Assembly (NCBI RefSeq): GCF_005871165.1 | Contig: NZ_SWKP01000008.1 | Location: 1-64,000 of the forward strand | Direction: 5' to 3' | DNA length: 64,000 nucleotides | Source of the DNA: Maricaulis alexandrii | GTDB taxonomy: Bacteria > Pseudomonadota > Alphaproteobacteria > Caulobacterales > Maricaulaceae | Part shown: in pieces, positions 8,232 to 16,758 of the stretch | Layout: each line of letters starts with the position of its first letter | Position numbering within the stretch: the first letter of the stretch is position 1 | Notes under the pieces: generated by a model | What the model was told of the DNA's origin: nothing | The model's input: only the letters and a program-made list of their open reading frames with translations | Database searches by the model: none | Program-made: the position numbers and the translations under genes

Positions 8232-9217
8232 GTGAGCTGATCGCGTCCCAGCCCGGGCTGGCCGCCGGTATGGCCGGACTCGTCCTGCTGGCGGTTCTGG
8301 CGTTGGCCGCCTGGATCAATGTCCGCCGGATTGAAAAGAGCCACCCGCCGGGCGGGGAGTTTGTCACGGTCGACGGCGTCCGCCTGCACTACCGCGCCAC
8401 CGGCCCGGGCAACGGACCGGTCACGCTGGTCCTGCACGGTGCCGCCTCCAATCTGGAAGAGCCCCACCGGGCCATGGGCGAGGCCTTTGCCGGAGAACGC
8501 GTCATCTGGCTGGACCGGCCGGGCCTGGGCTGGTCGCAGCGTCCGCGCGGACCTTGGTCACCCCAGCGCGAGGCCGACCTGATCGCCGCCTTCCTGGATA
8601 CGCTCGACATCGGGACCGCGACGGTGATCGGCCATTCCTGGGGCGGGGCGATCGCCATGCGGCTCGCCATCGACCATCCCGAGCGCGTGGACGGGCTGGT
8701 CCTGCTGGCCCCGGCCCTGTCGGCCTGGATCGGACGCGCCGCGTGGTTCAATGCCGCCAGCTACTGGCCTGTGCTGGGACCTCTCATCACCCGCATCATC
8801 GTGCCGCTGGCGGGGCCCTCCCAGGCCCGGAGCGGCGCCGTGGCCGCCTTCCATCCGGAACCCATGCCGCCAGACTATGTCAGCGACACGGCCCTCGGCC
8901 TGTTGCTGCGGCCAGCCAACTGGCGCGCCAACGCCTGGGACATGGCCCAGGTCAACATGCACCTGGAAAAACAGGAAGCGCTCTACGAAACATTGGACCA
9001 TCCGACCGTGGTGATCGCCGGAAAGTCGGACACTGTGCTCTGGTCACACCGGCATGGCGGCCATGTTGCCAAGCGGATGCGGTGCGCCGAGATGCGCTGG
9101 ATCAGCGGCGCCGGACACAATCTGCATCACCATCACCCGTCGGCGGTCCTGCAGGCGGTCCACGATGTGCGCGACCAACTGCGCGAAACCGGGGCAAAAG
9201 CTGGCGCAGCGGGTTGA
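8228..9217 (+). CDS. Membrane-anchored alpha/beta hydrolase
   Basis: A 329-residue alpha/beta-fold hydrolase. An N-terminal hydrophobic helix (about residues 15-35) probably anchors it. The oxyanion region is LVLHGAASN, the nucleophile elbow is GHSWGG, the acid is likely in GKSDTVLW and the catalytic His in GAGHNLHHHHP. This is an intact Ser-Asp-His set, so an esterase or related hydrolase is expected; the substrate is unknown. The TTG at 8228 overlaps the TGA of the TPR gene as TTGA; an ATG at 8270, right at the membrane helix, is the alternative start. Confidence 0.85.
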   Translation: MSELIASQPGLAAGMAGLVLLAVLALAAWINVRRIEKSHPPGGEFVTVDGVRLHYRATGPGNGPVTLVLHGAASNLEEPHRAMGEAFAGERVIWLDRPGLGWSQRPRGPWSPQREADLIAAFLDTLDIGTATVIGHSWGGAIAMRLAIDHPERVDGLVLLAPALSAWIGRAAWFNAASYWPVLGPLITRIIVPLAGPSQARSGAVAAFHPEPMPPDYVSDTALGLLLRPANWRANAWDMAQVNMHLEKQEALYETLDHPTVVIAGKSDTVLWSHRHGGHVAKRMRCAEMRWISGAGHNLHHHHPSAVLQAVHDVRDQLRETGAKAGAAG

Positions 9218-9272
9218 GGCCCGACGCGCCGGGAATTAGTGTCGCGCCCGGTCCTTCAACGAGGTTTTCGAC

Positions 9273-9563
9273 ATGGCTTTCACCGACACTGCGCCCCATT
9301 CCGACGGTCCCATCGATCAGTCCGACGCTGTCGGCGGTGCCGCCCGCGAACAGATCAAGGCTTTCGTGGCCCGGATCGAACGCCTGGAAGAAGACAAGGC
9401 TGCCGTCATGGCCGACATGAAGGAAGTCTATGCCGAAGCCAAATCCATGGGTTTCGACACCAAGATCCTTCGCAAGGTCGTGTCCCTGCGCAAGATCGAC
9501 CGCCGCGAGCGCCAGGAAGCCGATGCCCTTCTGGAATTGTACTTGGGCGCTGTCGAAGGCTAA
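9273..9563 (+). CDS. GapR family DUF2312 DNA-binding protein
   Basis: A 96-residue protein of the DUF2312/UPF0335 family. The core [20 protein letters not shown] plus [21 protein letters not shown] closely resembles Caulobacter GapR, a nucleoid-associated protein that clamps over-twisted, AT-rich DNA ahead of replication and transcription forks. The predicted structure is an N-terminal coiled coil followed by basic helices. The N-terminal 20 residues are variable, as usual. That it is the GapR orthologue rather than a paralogue is inference. It is followed 28 bp later by a small unknown basic protein. Confidence 0.87.
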   Translation: MAFTDTAPHSDGPIDQSDAVGGAAREQIKAFVARIERLEEDKAAVMADMKEVYAEAKSMGFDTKILRKVVSLRKIDRRERQEADALLELYLGAVEG

Positions 9564-9591
9564 TCTGACTGCCTCGGCTTGATGAGGCAGC

Positions 9592-10053
9592 ATGACGCGC
9601 AAGATCGACGAGAAAAAGACGAAACGCGCCCTGCGACGGCTTGAGCGTGCGCGAAAGGCGGCCGAGGACTCCGGCACGCCCGAGCGTGAGCTGTCCGAAT
9701 GGGAAGGCGAATTCCTCGGCTCTCTCGAAGAACGGCTGGAAACCTTCGGCTCGGCCTTTGCCGACCCGGACAAGGGCAATCCGGACGAAGCCCTGTCCGC
9801 GCGCCAGGCCATCAAGCTCAAGGAAATCGAGAAGAAGGCCAAGGGCAAAGCCCGCAAGCCCATGTCACGCGGCAAGGGGTTTCGCAGCAAAACGCCCCCG
9901 CGTGTCTCGCGCAGCCGCGACATCCATGACGATATCGACGCGGAGGGGCCGGAGGCCCCGCCATCCGCCGCGACACCCCCGGCGGATGAAGCCCCCGAAG
10001 CCCGGCGCGCCCGCTTTCACATCGTCCCCGGCACTCCCGCCAAGGATGACTGA
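9592..10053 (+). CDS. Hypothetical charged protein
   Basis: A 153-residue protein I do not recognise. Residues 1-35 are strongly basic and helical (KKTKRALRRLERARKAAED), the middle is acidic and contains EWEGEFLGSLEERLETFGSAF, a second basic stretch (KEIEKKAKGKARKP) follows, and the last 50 residues are proline/alanine-rich and probably disordered, ending RFHIVPGTPAKDD. There is no signal peptide or membrane segment. The composition suggests nucleic-acid contact, and the position behind the GapR gene fits that, but both are only suggestive. Confidence 0.7.
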   Translation: MTRKIDEKKTKRALRRLERARKAAEDSGTPERELSEWEGEFLGSLEERLETFGSAFADPDKGNPDEALSARQAIKLKEIEKKAKGKARKPMSRGKGFRSKTPPRVSRSRDIHDDIDAEGPEAPPSAATPPADEAPEARRARFHIVPGTPAKDD

Positions 10054-10211
10054 GACCGGTCAAGGGCATGCTGTGGAGCACCGCCCCGTCAGCGCGCGCC
10101 AAATCGCTGCCAAGCCGAACTCACCCGCCTGCACTCGCCTCTGACCGGTGCATTAGGACAGGATTAAACCTGATACCGGTTCGAGCGCGATCCGGGTCCG
10201 CGGATTGGCTA

Positions 10212-10230
10212 TTCTGGTCTTCAACCAGAA
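10212..10230 (+). promoter_or_regulatory. Small hairpin just before a hypothetical gene start
   Basis: TTCTGGT and ACCAGAA form a 7-bp perfect stem around CTTCA, ending 12 bp before the ATG at 10243. It could structure the 5' leader. Nothing else was recognised in the 189-bp gap before this gene. Confidence 0.3.
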
Positions 10231-10242
10231 CCGGAACACGCC

Positions 10243-10665
10243 ATGGCCCGTCATCCCGATTGCCTGAAAAACCTCGAAGCCGAATTGTTCGACGCCCTGG
10301 ATGCCGCCGAGAAGGCGGGTCTGGACAAACCGGACGGGCATTTTGCCTTTCAGCGCGGCATGACGGCCCTGGACCTGGTGACGCTCGAACGCGCCGAACG
10401 GATCTATGAACCCCTCTCCGCCGACCCGGTCACCCGGGATTATGTTGTGCATCTGGACAATCAGCTGCGCGGACTGGTGGAGCGGATCGATGTCCTGCGA
10501 ACCCGGATCGAGGTGAGTCTGGAAGCCGAGCTGGATGATCGTGCCAGCCTGTCCCGGGAGCTTCACCGCCTGGCCGCGCAATTGAGGGCCCGCTTCCGCC
10601 GCGAGGCTGCCCTTCTGCCCGTGTTCAAGGCCTGGCAGGAACGTCAGGACCGGCTCTCCGCCTGA
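10243..10665 (+). CDS. Hypothetical helical protein
   Basis: A 140-residue soluble protein with no family I recognise. It looks entirely alpha-helical. The second half (VHLDNQLRGLVERIDVLRTRIEV onward) has a heptad-like pattern consistent with a coiled coil, and the C-terminus is basic (RARFRREAALLPVFKAWQERQ). There is no signal peptide, no Cys pair beyond a single Cys, and no catalytic motif. Codon usage is like its neighbours. It precedes an ASCH-domain gene by 54 bp on the same strand. Confidence 0.65.
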   Translation: MARHPDCLKNLEAELFDALDAAEKAGLDKPDGHFAFQRGMTALDLVTLERAERIYEPLSADPVTRDYVVHLDNQLRGLVERIDVLRTRIEVSLEAELDDRASLSRELHRLAAQLRARFRREAALLPVFKAWQERQDRLSA

Positions 10666-10719
10666 GCTTGACAGCCGCACCCGACTGACTGCTCACTCCG
10701 GCCCGGACCGGAGGCGCAC

Positions 10720-11184
10720 ATGACACCCGAACAATCAAAGGCCTGGCAGGCCTTCTGCCGGGAGACCGGCCATCAGGGCGATCCGGTCTATGCAGGACCC
10801 TTTGGTGACGGGCCGGAACTGGCGGACACGCTGGTGAATCTGATCCTGGCCGATGAGAAGACGGCCACTTGCAGCCGCAAGGCCTGGTATGAGGCGCGGG
10901 GGGAACCCCTGCCTGCCGCTGGCGATCTGTGTTTGCTGCTCGATGGGAAGGGCGAGCCCCGCTGCGTGATCGAGACCATCTCGGCACGGATTGCGCCCTT
11001 TTCCAGCGGCGATGCGGAATTCGCCCGCGCCGAAGGCGAGGGTGATCTGAGTTTCGAATGGTGGAGCGACGCCCATATCGATTATTTCAGCCGCGAAGCC
11101 GCCCGCGAGGGCCGAACCTTCGATATGGACGAGGATATCGTGTTCGAGCATTTCCGCCGGGTCTGGACCTGTCCGGCCGAATGA
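10720..11184 (+). CDS. ASCH domain-containing protein
   Basis: A 154-residue protein whose order of elements fits the ASCH superfamily (PUA-like beta barrel): TATCSRKAWYE near residues 48-58, then GDLCLLLDGKGEPRCVIETISARIAPF, then DLSFEWWSDAHIDYFSREA. ASCH proteins are thought to bind RNA or modified nucleosides, and some hydrolyse N4-acetylcytidine; the function here is not established. It is full length and begins behind a GGAGGC site. Confidence 0.75.
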   Translation: MTPEQSKAWQAFCRETGHQGDPVYAGPFGDGPELADTLVNLILADEKTATCSRKAWYEARGEPLPAAGDLCLLLDGKGEPRCVIETISARIAPFSSGDAEFARAEGEGDLSFEWWSDAHIDYFSREAAREGRTFDMDEDIVFEHFRRVWTCPAE

Positions 11185-11280
11185 GAAACGGGCCGGCCCC
11201 GAAGAGCCAGCCCGTCCATCCCCGCCCGCTAGTGGAGCGCGGTGCCGTCCCGTGGCAGGGAGGCCGATCTGCTTGTCCGG

Positions 11281-12747
11281 TCAGCCGGCGGCGCGAACGC
11301 CGTCGACATCCAGATCATATTCCCGGACCTTGCGGTAGAGCGTCGAACGTCCGACGCCGAGACGGCGGGCCACTTCACTCATCCGGCCGGCATAGGTCTC
11401 GATGGCGAACTCGATCAGATCGCGTTCAATGTCCTCGAGCGAGCGCAGATTGCCGCCCTCGTCCATGATCTCGACCGGTCCGTGGACGCCATTGGCCGCC
11501 AAGTCCAGGCCACTGCCCGGCAGCGGCATGACCATGTCCGGCACATCCGTGGCCGCCGGTGCCGCCAGATCCGGCGTCATGCCGGAAATCTGTGGGAAAT
11601 CCTCCGGCTTCAGCACGTCGCCATCCGACAGGATGACCGCGCGGAACACGGCGTTCTCCAGCTGGCGCACATTGCCCGGCCAGTCATAATTGGACAGCAA
11701 GGCATGGGTTTCCGGTGCCGCATCCTGGATCGACTTGTTTTCCTGGGCGTTGAACCGCCCGATGAAATGACGGACCAGGTGCGGAATGTCGTCCTTGCGG
11801 GCCCGCAGGGAGGGCACTTCGATCGGAAACACATTGAGACGGTAGAACAGGTCTTCGCGGAAGGCACCGGCAGCGACCTGTTCGGCCAGGTCGCGGTTGG
11901 TTGCGGAGATGATCCGCACATTCACCTTCACCGGACGCTTGGAGCCGACCGGATCGACCTCGCCTTCCTGCAGGGCGCGCAGCAGCTTGACCTGCATGTC
12001 GAGCGGCAGTTCGCCGATCTCGTCGAGAAAGAGCGTTCCGCCATCGGCTTCCTGGAACTTGCCCATATGCTTGCCGACCGCCCCGGTGAAGGCGCCCTTT
12101 TCGTGACCGAAGAGGGTGGATTCCACCAGGTTTTCCGGAATTGCACCGCAGTTCACGGCGACAAAGGGCGCATCGGCACGCTTGGAGGCGGCCTTGATGG
12201 AACCGGCCACCAATTCCTTGCCGACACCGCTCTCACCCGTGATCAGGATCGGAATGTCGGACTGCGCGGCGCGTTCACCCAGGCGAACCACTTGCTGCAT
12301 GGCCGGAGCGCCGGCGATCATGTCGGAGAAGCCCAGCTTGTTGTCCGCCTTCTTGGAGAGGCGTTGCACTTCACCCGACAGGTTCTGCACCTTGAGCGCA
12401 TTGCGGATCGACACGGCAATGCGTTCCGGAGAGGCCGGCTTCACGAAGAAGTCGCAGGCCCCGCCGCGCATCGCAGCGACGACGGTTTCAATCCCGCCGC
12501 TGGCTGTCAGCACAATCACCGGGAGGTCGATCTGCTTGCGCTGGATCGCCTCCAGCGTCTCCATCCCGTCCATGCCCGGCATGATCAGGTCGAGCAGCAT
12601 GACATCAATCCCCGGCGATGCCACGCGTTCCAGGGCGGCCTCGCCGCTTTCCGCGGTCTCGGCCCGATAGCCCTGTTTTTCAATTACCGCCTGAAGAAGG
12701 CGGCGTTGGGTCGGATCGTCATCGACGATCAGAACTGTCTTCACCAT
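11281..12747 (-). CDS. Sigma-54-dependent response regulator, TacA-like
   Basis: A 488-residue NtrC-family activator. It has a receiver domain (1-120, phosphoacceptor D53 in LLDLIMPG), an AAA+ domain with Walker A GESGVGKE, the sigma-54 contact loop GAFTGA and WPGNVRQLEN, and a C-terminal Fis-type helix-turn-helix (ARRLGVGRSTLYRKVREY). It would activate transcription by RNA polymerase with sigma-54 when phosphorylated. Architecture and receiver sequence resemble Caulobacter TacA, the stalk-biogenesis activator driven by the ShkA/ShpA relay; orthology is inference. No cognate kinase is adjacent. The start is the ATG at 12747; a much longer upstream frame has no supporting site. Confidence 0.92.
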   Translation of the reverse strand: MVKTVLIVDDDPTQRRLLQAVIEKQGYRAETAESGEAALERVASPGIDVMLLDLIMPGMDGMETLEAIQRKQIDLPVIVLTASGGIETVVAAMRGGACDFFVKPASPERIAVSIRNALKVQNLSGEVQRLSKKADNKLGFSDMIAGAPAMQQVVRLGERAAQSDIPILITGESGVGKELVAGSIKAASKRADAPFVAVNCGAIPENLVESTLFGHEKGAFTGAVGKHMGKFQEADGGTLFLDEIGELPLDMQVKLLRALQEGEVDPVGSKRPVKVNVRIISATNRDLAEQVAAGAFREDLFYRLNVFPIEVPSLRARKDDIPHLVRHFIGRFNAQENKSIQDAAPETHALLSNYDWPGNVRQLENAVFRAVILSDGDVLKPEDFPQISGMTPDLAAPAATDVPDMVMPLPGSGLDLAANGVHGPVEIMDEGGNLRSLEDIERDLIEFAIETYAGRMSEVARRLGVGRSTLYRKVREYDLDVDGVRAAG

Positions 12748-12913
12748 CACCCACGCCTTTTCGGTCGCTTCGTTATCCCCGCCGGGCCGTTTTCCGGCCT
12801 CACTACCTGTTGCGGTAGAGCGTCTATGCGCACCGTTATGGGACACTCTTCTAAATTTGACGTTTAAGCGTCGGCAACGACCGGTTAAGCATAACGCTCC
12901 GAGGGGGAGAGAC

Positions 12914-13750
12914 ATGCCGCATTCAGCCACATCCATGGCACGGGCATCCGTGCGCTGGCCGTTCCGGCCACGGGATGTGTTCTATAGCGTGACGGAGCCA
13001 GACCACCGTCTGGCGGTCATTCATTCCCTGCCCGGCATGCTGGTCTGGCCGATCCTCCTGATCGTCATCGCCTATGGCTTCCAGTTCGCCATCCTGTCGG
13101 CCTGGGTCGAGCTGGGTGGATTTGATCTGCCGGTCAATCCGATGACAGCCAGCTTCGCCGCCATTATCGCCAGCTATGCCTGTTTTGCGCTGATCCTGTG
13201 GCATCAGTTCAAACAGTCCGGCATTCATCGCGGGGCGTTTTCCATCCTTCCCCTGCGACCGGGCGAGATCGTGGCCGGCTGCCTGATCCTCGCCTTCATG
13301 GTGCTGGCCGGCGGCCCGCTGACGCGGATCCTGCATGACCTCGCCATGGCCGATCCCAGCCTGACCCTGTCCGGCGGGGCCGAGCTGCAGGATGTCACCA
13401 ATGTCGACGACTTCTCCCAGAGCGGCGCCTCGCTCTGGGCCGTGATCGCCCTCACCCTGATCGCCGCGCCGATCGTCGAGGAAGTCCTCTATCGCGGCTG
13501 GATGCTGCCCATGATGATGGCGCGCGGCGTTCCGGCCGCCTTCGCCATCATCCTCTCGGCCGGAGCCTTCGGCCTGCTGCACATCACCCAGGGACTGGGC
13601 GTGATGATTTCCACAACCCTTCTCGGCCTGGCCCTGGGTCTCGCCCGCGTCATGACGGGCCGCGTCGCTGCCCCGGTCCTGGGCCATGTCGCGAACAATG
13701 TCTGGGCAATCTTTGTCGCTCCGATGCTGATGCAGGCGGGGCCGGGCTGA
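12914..13750 (+). CDS. CPBP-family intramembrane protease-like protein
   Basis: A 278-residue polytopic membrane protein with about six to eight hydrophobic segments. The CPBP/Abi glutamic protease motif EEVLYRGWML is present (about residues 195-204), followed by the second-motif region FGLLHITQG with the conserved His and by NNVWAIF near the C-terminus. Members include Rce1-type CAAX proteases and bacteriocin-immunity proteins; the substrate here is unknown. The ATG at 12914 has an excellent GAGGGGGAGAG site; a longer frame from 12857 is unlikely. It is divergent from the TacA-like gene. Confidence 0.87.
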   Translation: MPHSATSMARASVRWPFRPRDVFYSVTEPDHRLAVIHSLPGMLVWPILLIVIAYGFQFAILSAWVELGGFDLPVNPMTASFAAIIASYACFALILWHQFKQSGIHRGAFSILPLRPGEIVAGCLILAFMVLAGGPLTRILHDLAMADPSLTLSGGAELQDVTNVDDFSQSGASLWAVIALTLIAAPIVEEVLYRGWMLPMMMARGVPAAFAIILSAGAFGLLHITQGLGVMISTTLLGLALGLARVMTGRVAAPVLGHVANNVWAIFVAPMLMQAGPG

Positions 13751-13798
13751 GGCCGGCCCGAGATTGACCCGTTCGAAGTTCGGGTCTAGCGCTATCTC

Positions 13799-14749
13799 AT
13801 GAGTCAGAACGCTGCCGCCTCCCCGCGCCCGCCCGCCCCGCTTGTCCAGTTCTCCGGAGCCAAACCGCCCGCGCCGGACTGGTTCGAAAAAGCGGTGTCC
13901 GTGCCCTTCGAACGTGGCCAGAGCGAAGTTGACGGCGCGGCGATCCACTGGAAGGCCTGGGGTGAGCGCGGCCAGCCGGGTCTGGTGATGGTGCATGGCG
14001 GTGTCGCCCACAAGGATTGGTGGGACAGTATCGCGCCCTTCCTCGCCCCGACACGGCGGGTCGTTGCCCTGGACCTGTCCGGCATGGGCGACAGTGATCA
14101 TCGCGAACGCTACCGGATGGAATGCTATGCCCGTGAAGTGCTGGCCGCCGGCCGCGATGGCGGCGCGTTCGATGCTGGCAAACCCTATGTCGTCGGCCAT
14201 TCCTTCGGCGGTTTCGTGTCGCTGACGACGGCGATGAATCATGGCGAGGAATTGCGCGGCGTGGCCGTGCTCGACAGTCCGATCCGGCCCGCCGAGCAGC
14301 AACGCCGCTCCTCGCCGCCCAGCCGGGGCGGGATGAGCTATCCGACTTTCGAGGCGGCGCTGTCGCGCTTCCGTCTTTTGCCGGAACAGGACTGCGCCAA
14401 TGCCTATCTGCTGGACCATATCGCCCGGCAGAGCCTGAAGCCCACCACACGGCCGGATGGCAGCGAGGGCTGGACCTGGAAGTTCGATCCGAAGCTCTGG
14501 GACAAGATGGATTATGACCGGCCGGCCCCGGCCGACCTGGTCGGCGGGCTGAAAACCCGGGTCGCCCTGTTCCGCGGCGAGAAATCGCGCCTGGTCACTG
14601 ACGAGATCTGGGATTTCATGCGGGAGATTTTCGGGCCGGAAACGACCATGGTGTCGATCCCGGATGCCGAACACCATCTCATCCTCGACCAGCCGATCGC
14701 TGTCGGGGCCGCGCTGGAAGTGCTGACCGGACCGGGCTGGGGCGGCTGA
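13799..14749 (+). CDS. Alpha/beta hydrolase family protein
   Basis: A 316-residue cytoplasmic alpha/beta-fold hydrolase. The oxyanion motif is VMVHGGVAHKDWW (about residues 62-74), the nucleophile elbow GHSFGG (about 134-139), and the probable catalytic His is in DAEHHLILDQP near the C-terminus. A proline-rich N-terminal 30 residues precedes the fold. Substrate is unknown; an esterase or epoxide-hydrolase-like activity would fit. It starts 48 bp after the CPBP gene and may share its transcript. Confidence 0.85.
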   Translation: MSQNAAASPRPPAPLVQFSGAKPPAPDWFEKAVSVPFERGQSEVDGAAIHWKAWGERGQPGLVMVHGGVAHKDWWDSIAPFLAPTRRVVALDLSGMGDSDHRERYRMECYAREVLAAGRDGGAFDAGKPYVVGHSFGGFVSLTTAMNHGEELRGVAVLDSPIRPAEQQRRSSPPSRGGMSYPTFEAALSRFRLLPEQDCANAYLLDHIARQSLKPTTRPDGSEGWTWKFDPKLWDKMDYDRPAPADLVGGLKTRVALFRGEKSRLVTDEIWDFMREIFGPETTMVSIPDAEHHLILDQPIAVGAALEVLTGPGWGG

Positions 14750-14755
14750 CGCCCC

Positions 14756-15004
14756 CTATTCGGGGTGGTTGTCGAGTTCCTCGGCGACATCCATCGGGAT
14801 GTCAGCCGGCCGCGCGGTGAAAGCCTTGCGCACGGCCGAGATCACGCCGATCAGGATGACCAGGCCGACCCAGATGCCGCCGATCAGGGCTGCCTTGTCC
14901 CAGACCGGATCGAAATACCCGAAATCGCGATAGGCCAGGGCGACCATTGCACCATAGGCAGCCAGGGCCAGAACAGCGGACCAAAGGGCAAAGGGTATTC
15001 TCAT
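14756..15004 (-). CDS. Small membrane protein of unknown function
   Basis: An 82-residue protein with two predicted transmembrane helices (FALWSAVLALAAYGAMVAL and ALIGGIWVGLVILIGVISAV) and an acidic cytoplasmic tail ending EELDNHPE. I do not recognise a family. The start at 15004 has GGGAG seven bases upstream; an ATG at 15022 is possible. It lies 46 bp downstream of the DesR-like regulator and could be the last gene of that operon. It converges on the hydrolase gene with six bases between the stops. Confidence 0.65.
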   Translation of the reverse strand: MRIPFALWSAVLALAAYGAMVALAYRDFGYFDPVWDKAALIGGIWVGLVILIGVISAVRKAFTARPADIPMDVAEELDNHPE

Positions 15005-15050
15005 GACAGCACTCCCACTCATGAGAACGCTTAGCAAGTGACGCGCCAGC

Positions 15051-15653
15051 TCACAACCAGCCCCGCTCCCGCGCCAGCCGGGCGGCTTCGATCCGGTTTG
15101 CCGCGCCGAGCTTGGAAATCGCGCTGTGCAGATAATTACGCACCGTGCCGCGGGCGAGGCCTTCCGCCTCGGCAATCGCGGGACTGTCCATGCCGGCTTC
15201 GGCCAGACGCAGCAGGCGGCGTTCCGTATCGGTCAGCGGATCCTCTGCACTCCAGGCCTGTTCCGCCAAACCGGGCGCAAGGACGCGCTCGCCAGCGGCA
15301 ATCCGCCGGACCGCATCCGCCAGCTCGGTGGAGGGCGTGTCCTTGAGCAGATAGCCGCTCACCCCGGCCTCCAGGGCGCGGCGCAGATAGCCGGGCCGGT
15401 CGAACATGGTGACGATCAGCGTGCGGGTCGGCAGGCCGTCCCGCTTGATCTGGGCGGCCAGTTCCAGCCCGGTCAGGCCGGGCATTTCGATATCCGTGAG
15501 CAGGATGTCGGGCTTGTGCTGACGGACCAGGTCCAGCGCCTCCCGGCCACTGCCGGCCGCGCCCGCAATCTCGATATCGCTTTCCAGCGACAGCAGCGTC
15601 GCCAGGGCATCCCGCAGCATGGTCTGGTCTTCGGCAATCGCGACGCGGATCAT
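15051..15653 (-). CDS. NarL/DesR-family response regulator
   Basis: A 200-residue two-domain regulator. The receiver domain has acidic pocket AED (7-9) and phosphoacceptor D54 in LLTDIEMPG; the LuxR-type helix-turn-helix follows (EAEGLARGTVRNYLHSAISKL, about residues 163-183). It is the partner of the histidine kinase gene that overlaps its start by four bases (ATGA). DesR regulates membrane lipid fluidity genes in Bacillus; the targets here are unknown and the downstream small membrane protein is a candidate. Confidence 0.92.
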   Translation of the reverse strand: MIRVAIAEDQTMLRDALATLLSLESDIEIAGAAGSGREALDLVRQHKPDILLTDIEMPGLTGLELAAQIKRDGLPTRTLIVTMFDRPGYLRRALEAGVSGYLLKDTPSTELADAVRRIAAGERVLAPGLAEQAWSAEDPLTDTERRLLRLAEAGMDSPAIAEAEGLARGTVRNYLHSAISKLGAANRIEAARLARERGWL

Positions 15654-16756
15654 GACATGCGGCCCTTGTCTGTCTCGCGCGCCGTCAGCCCGGCGCCCTT
15701 CCCGTCCAGCCCTTCGCCGAGCGTGAGAACGAGCCCGGCTCCGGCAAGCCGATCCCGCAGACCGTCCAGCCCGCGTCCGGCATAGTGGACACCGCCCTGC
15801 CCGTCATCCAGCAAGCGGCCCTCGAGCGCGCCGCCCTGCCGCCGGATATCAATCACCACCCGGCGTGCCCCGGCATGGCGCAGGATATTAGTGGCCCCCT
15901 CACGCAGGAACATGGCGAGAGCCTGTTGCAGCCCGTCCTCAAGGTCATCACCCGGTTCCAGGACCAGGCTGACCTCCAGCCCGGCCGAGCGCAGGCGGTC
16001 AGCGGTTTCATGGGCGGTCTCGGACAGGGAGCGGTGACGCAGGCCCACTACGGCTTCCCGGACCTCTCCCAGCGCATCCCGGGAAATCGTCTCGATATCC
16101 GACAATTCCTGCCGGACACGAGCGGGATCCGTCTCGAACAGGCGCTGGGCGATCTCGGCCTTCAGCGTCACGACGGACAGGGTGTGGCCCAGCAGATCGT
16201 GCAAATCGCGGGCGATCCGCTGGCGCTCGGCCTCTACGGCGAGGGCGGCGGCGCGTGCCTGGCGTTCGTCCTGTTGGGCATCCCGGTCCTCGCGCAGGGC
16301 CGACCAGGCCGTGGCTGCAGCGACCAGACCGCCAAAGGCCAGGAAACCGGCAGGATAGACCAGGGGCAGTCCCAGAAGGGCTGTACCGGCCACAATGCCC
16401 AGCGCCCAGGCGACCAGGCCGCCCTGCATCAGCCGCCTTTGGCGGATGCGGGCGACCATGGCAGCGGCATAGATCAGGAGCACGGCGGCGCCCGGATTGA
16501 CCGGCATCAGCACGAAGCCGGTCACCATCACCCCGGCCGCCGCCGGCAGGGCCGTCCAGTCCCGCCGGATCATGGCCACGAAGAACAGGACCAGGAAGAA
16601 GCCGATGGCGAGCAGGCCGGAGACCAGGTCCGTCCGTTCCGGCGTCCGGTAGAACCAGGGCAGGAAATACAGGACGAGATAGATCAGATAGAGCCAGGGC
16701 TGGTTGGGCGAGGCCAGCCGCAGCCAGCGGCGATATCCCGGTTCCGGCTTGCTCAT
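15650..16756 (-). CDS. DesK-type sensor histidine kinase
   Basis: A 368-residue kinase with an N-terminal membrane domain of about five helices (residues 18-150) without a sizeable periplasmic domain. A HisKA_3 domain follows, with ERQRIARDLHDLLGHTLS carrying the phospho-His, and then a HATPase domain with ATNILRHAGARRV and a degenerate G box (DDGQGG). This is the architecture of DesK, which senses membrane state through its helices. It is co-transcribed between an unknown membrane protein (2 bp upstream) and the regulator (4-bp overlap). The signal is unknown. Confidence 0.92.
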   Translation of the reverse strand: MSKPEPGYRRWLRLASPNQPWLYLIYLVLYFLPWFYRTPERTDLVSGLLAIGFFLVLFFVAMIRRDWTALPAAAGVMVTGFVLMPVNPGAAVLLIYAAAMVARIRQRRLMQGGLVAWALGIVAGTALLGLPLVYPAGFLAFGGLVAAATAWSALREDRDAQQDERQARAAALAVEAERQRIARDLHDLLGHTLSVVTLKAEIAQRLFETDPARVRQELSDIETISRDALGEVREAVVGLRHRSLSETAHETADRLRSAGLEVSLVLEPGDDLEDGLQQALAMFLREGATNILRHAGARRVVIDIRRQGGALEGRLLDDGQGGVHYAGRGLDGLRDRLAGAGLVLTLGEGLDGKGAGLTARETDKGRMS

Positions 16757-16758
16757 GA

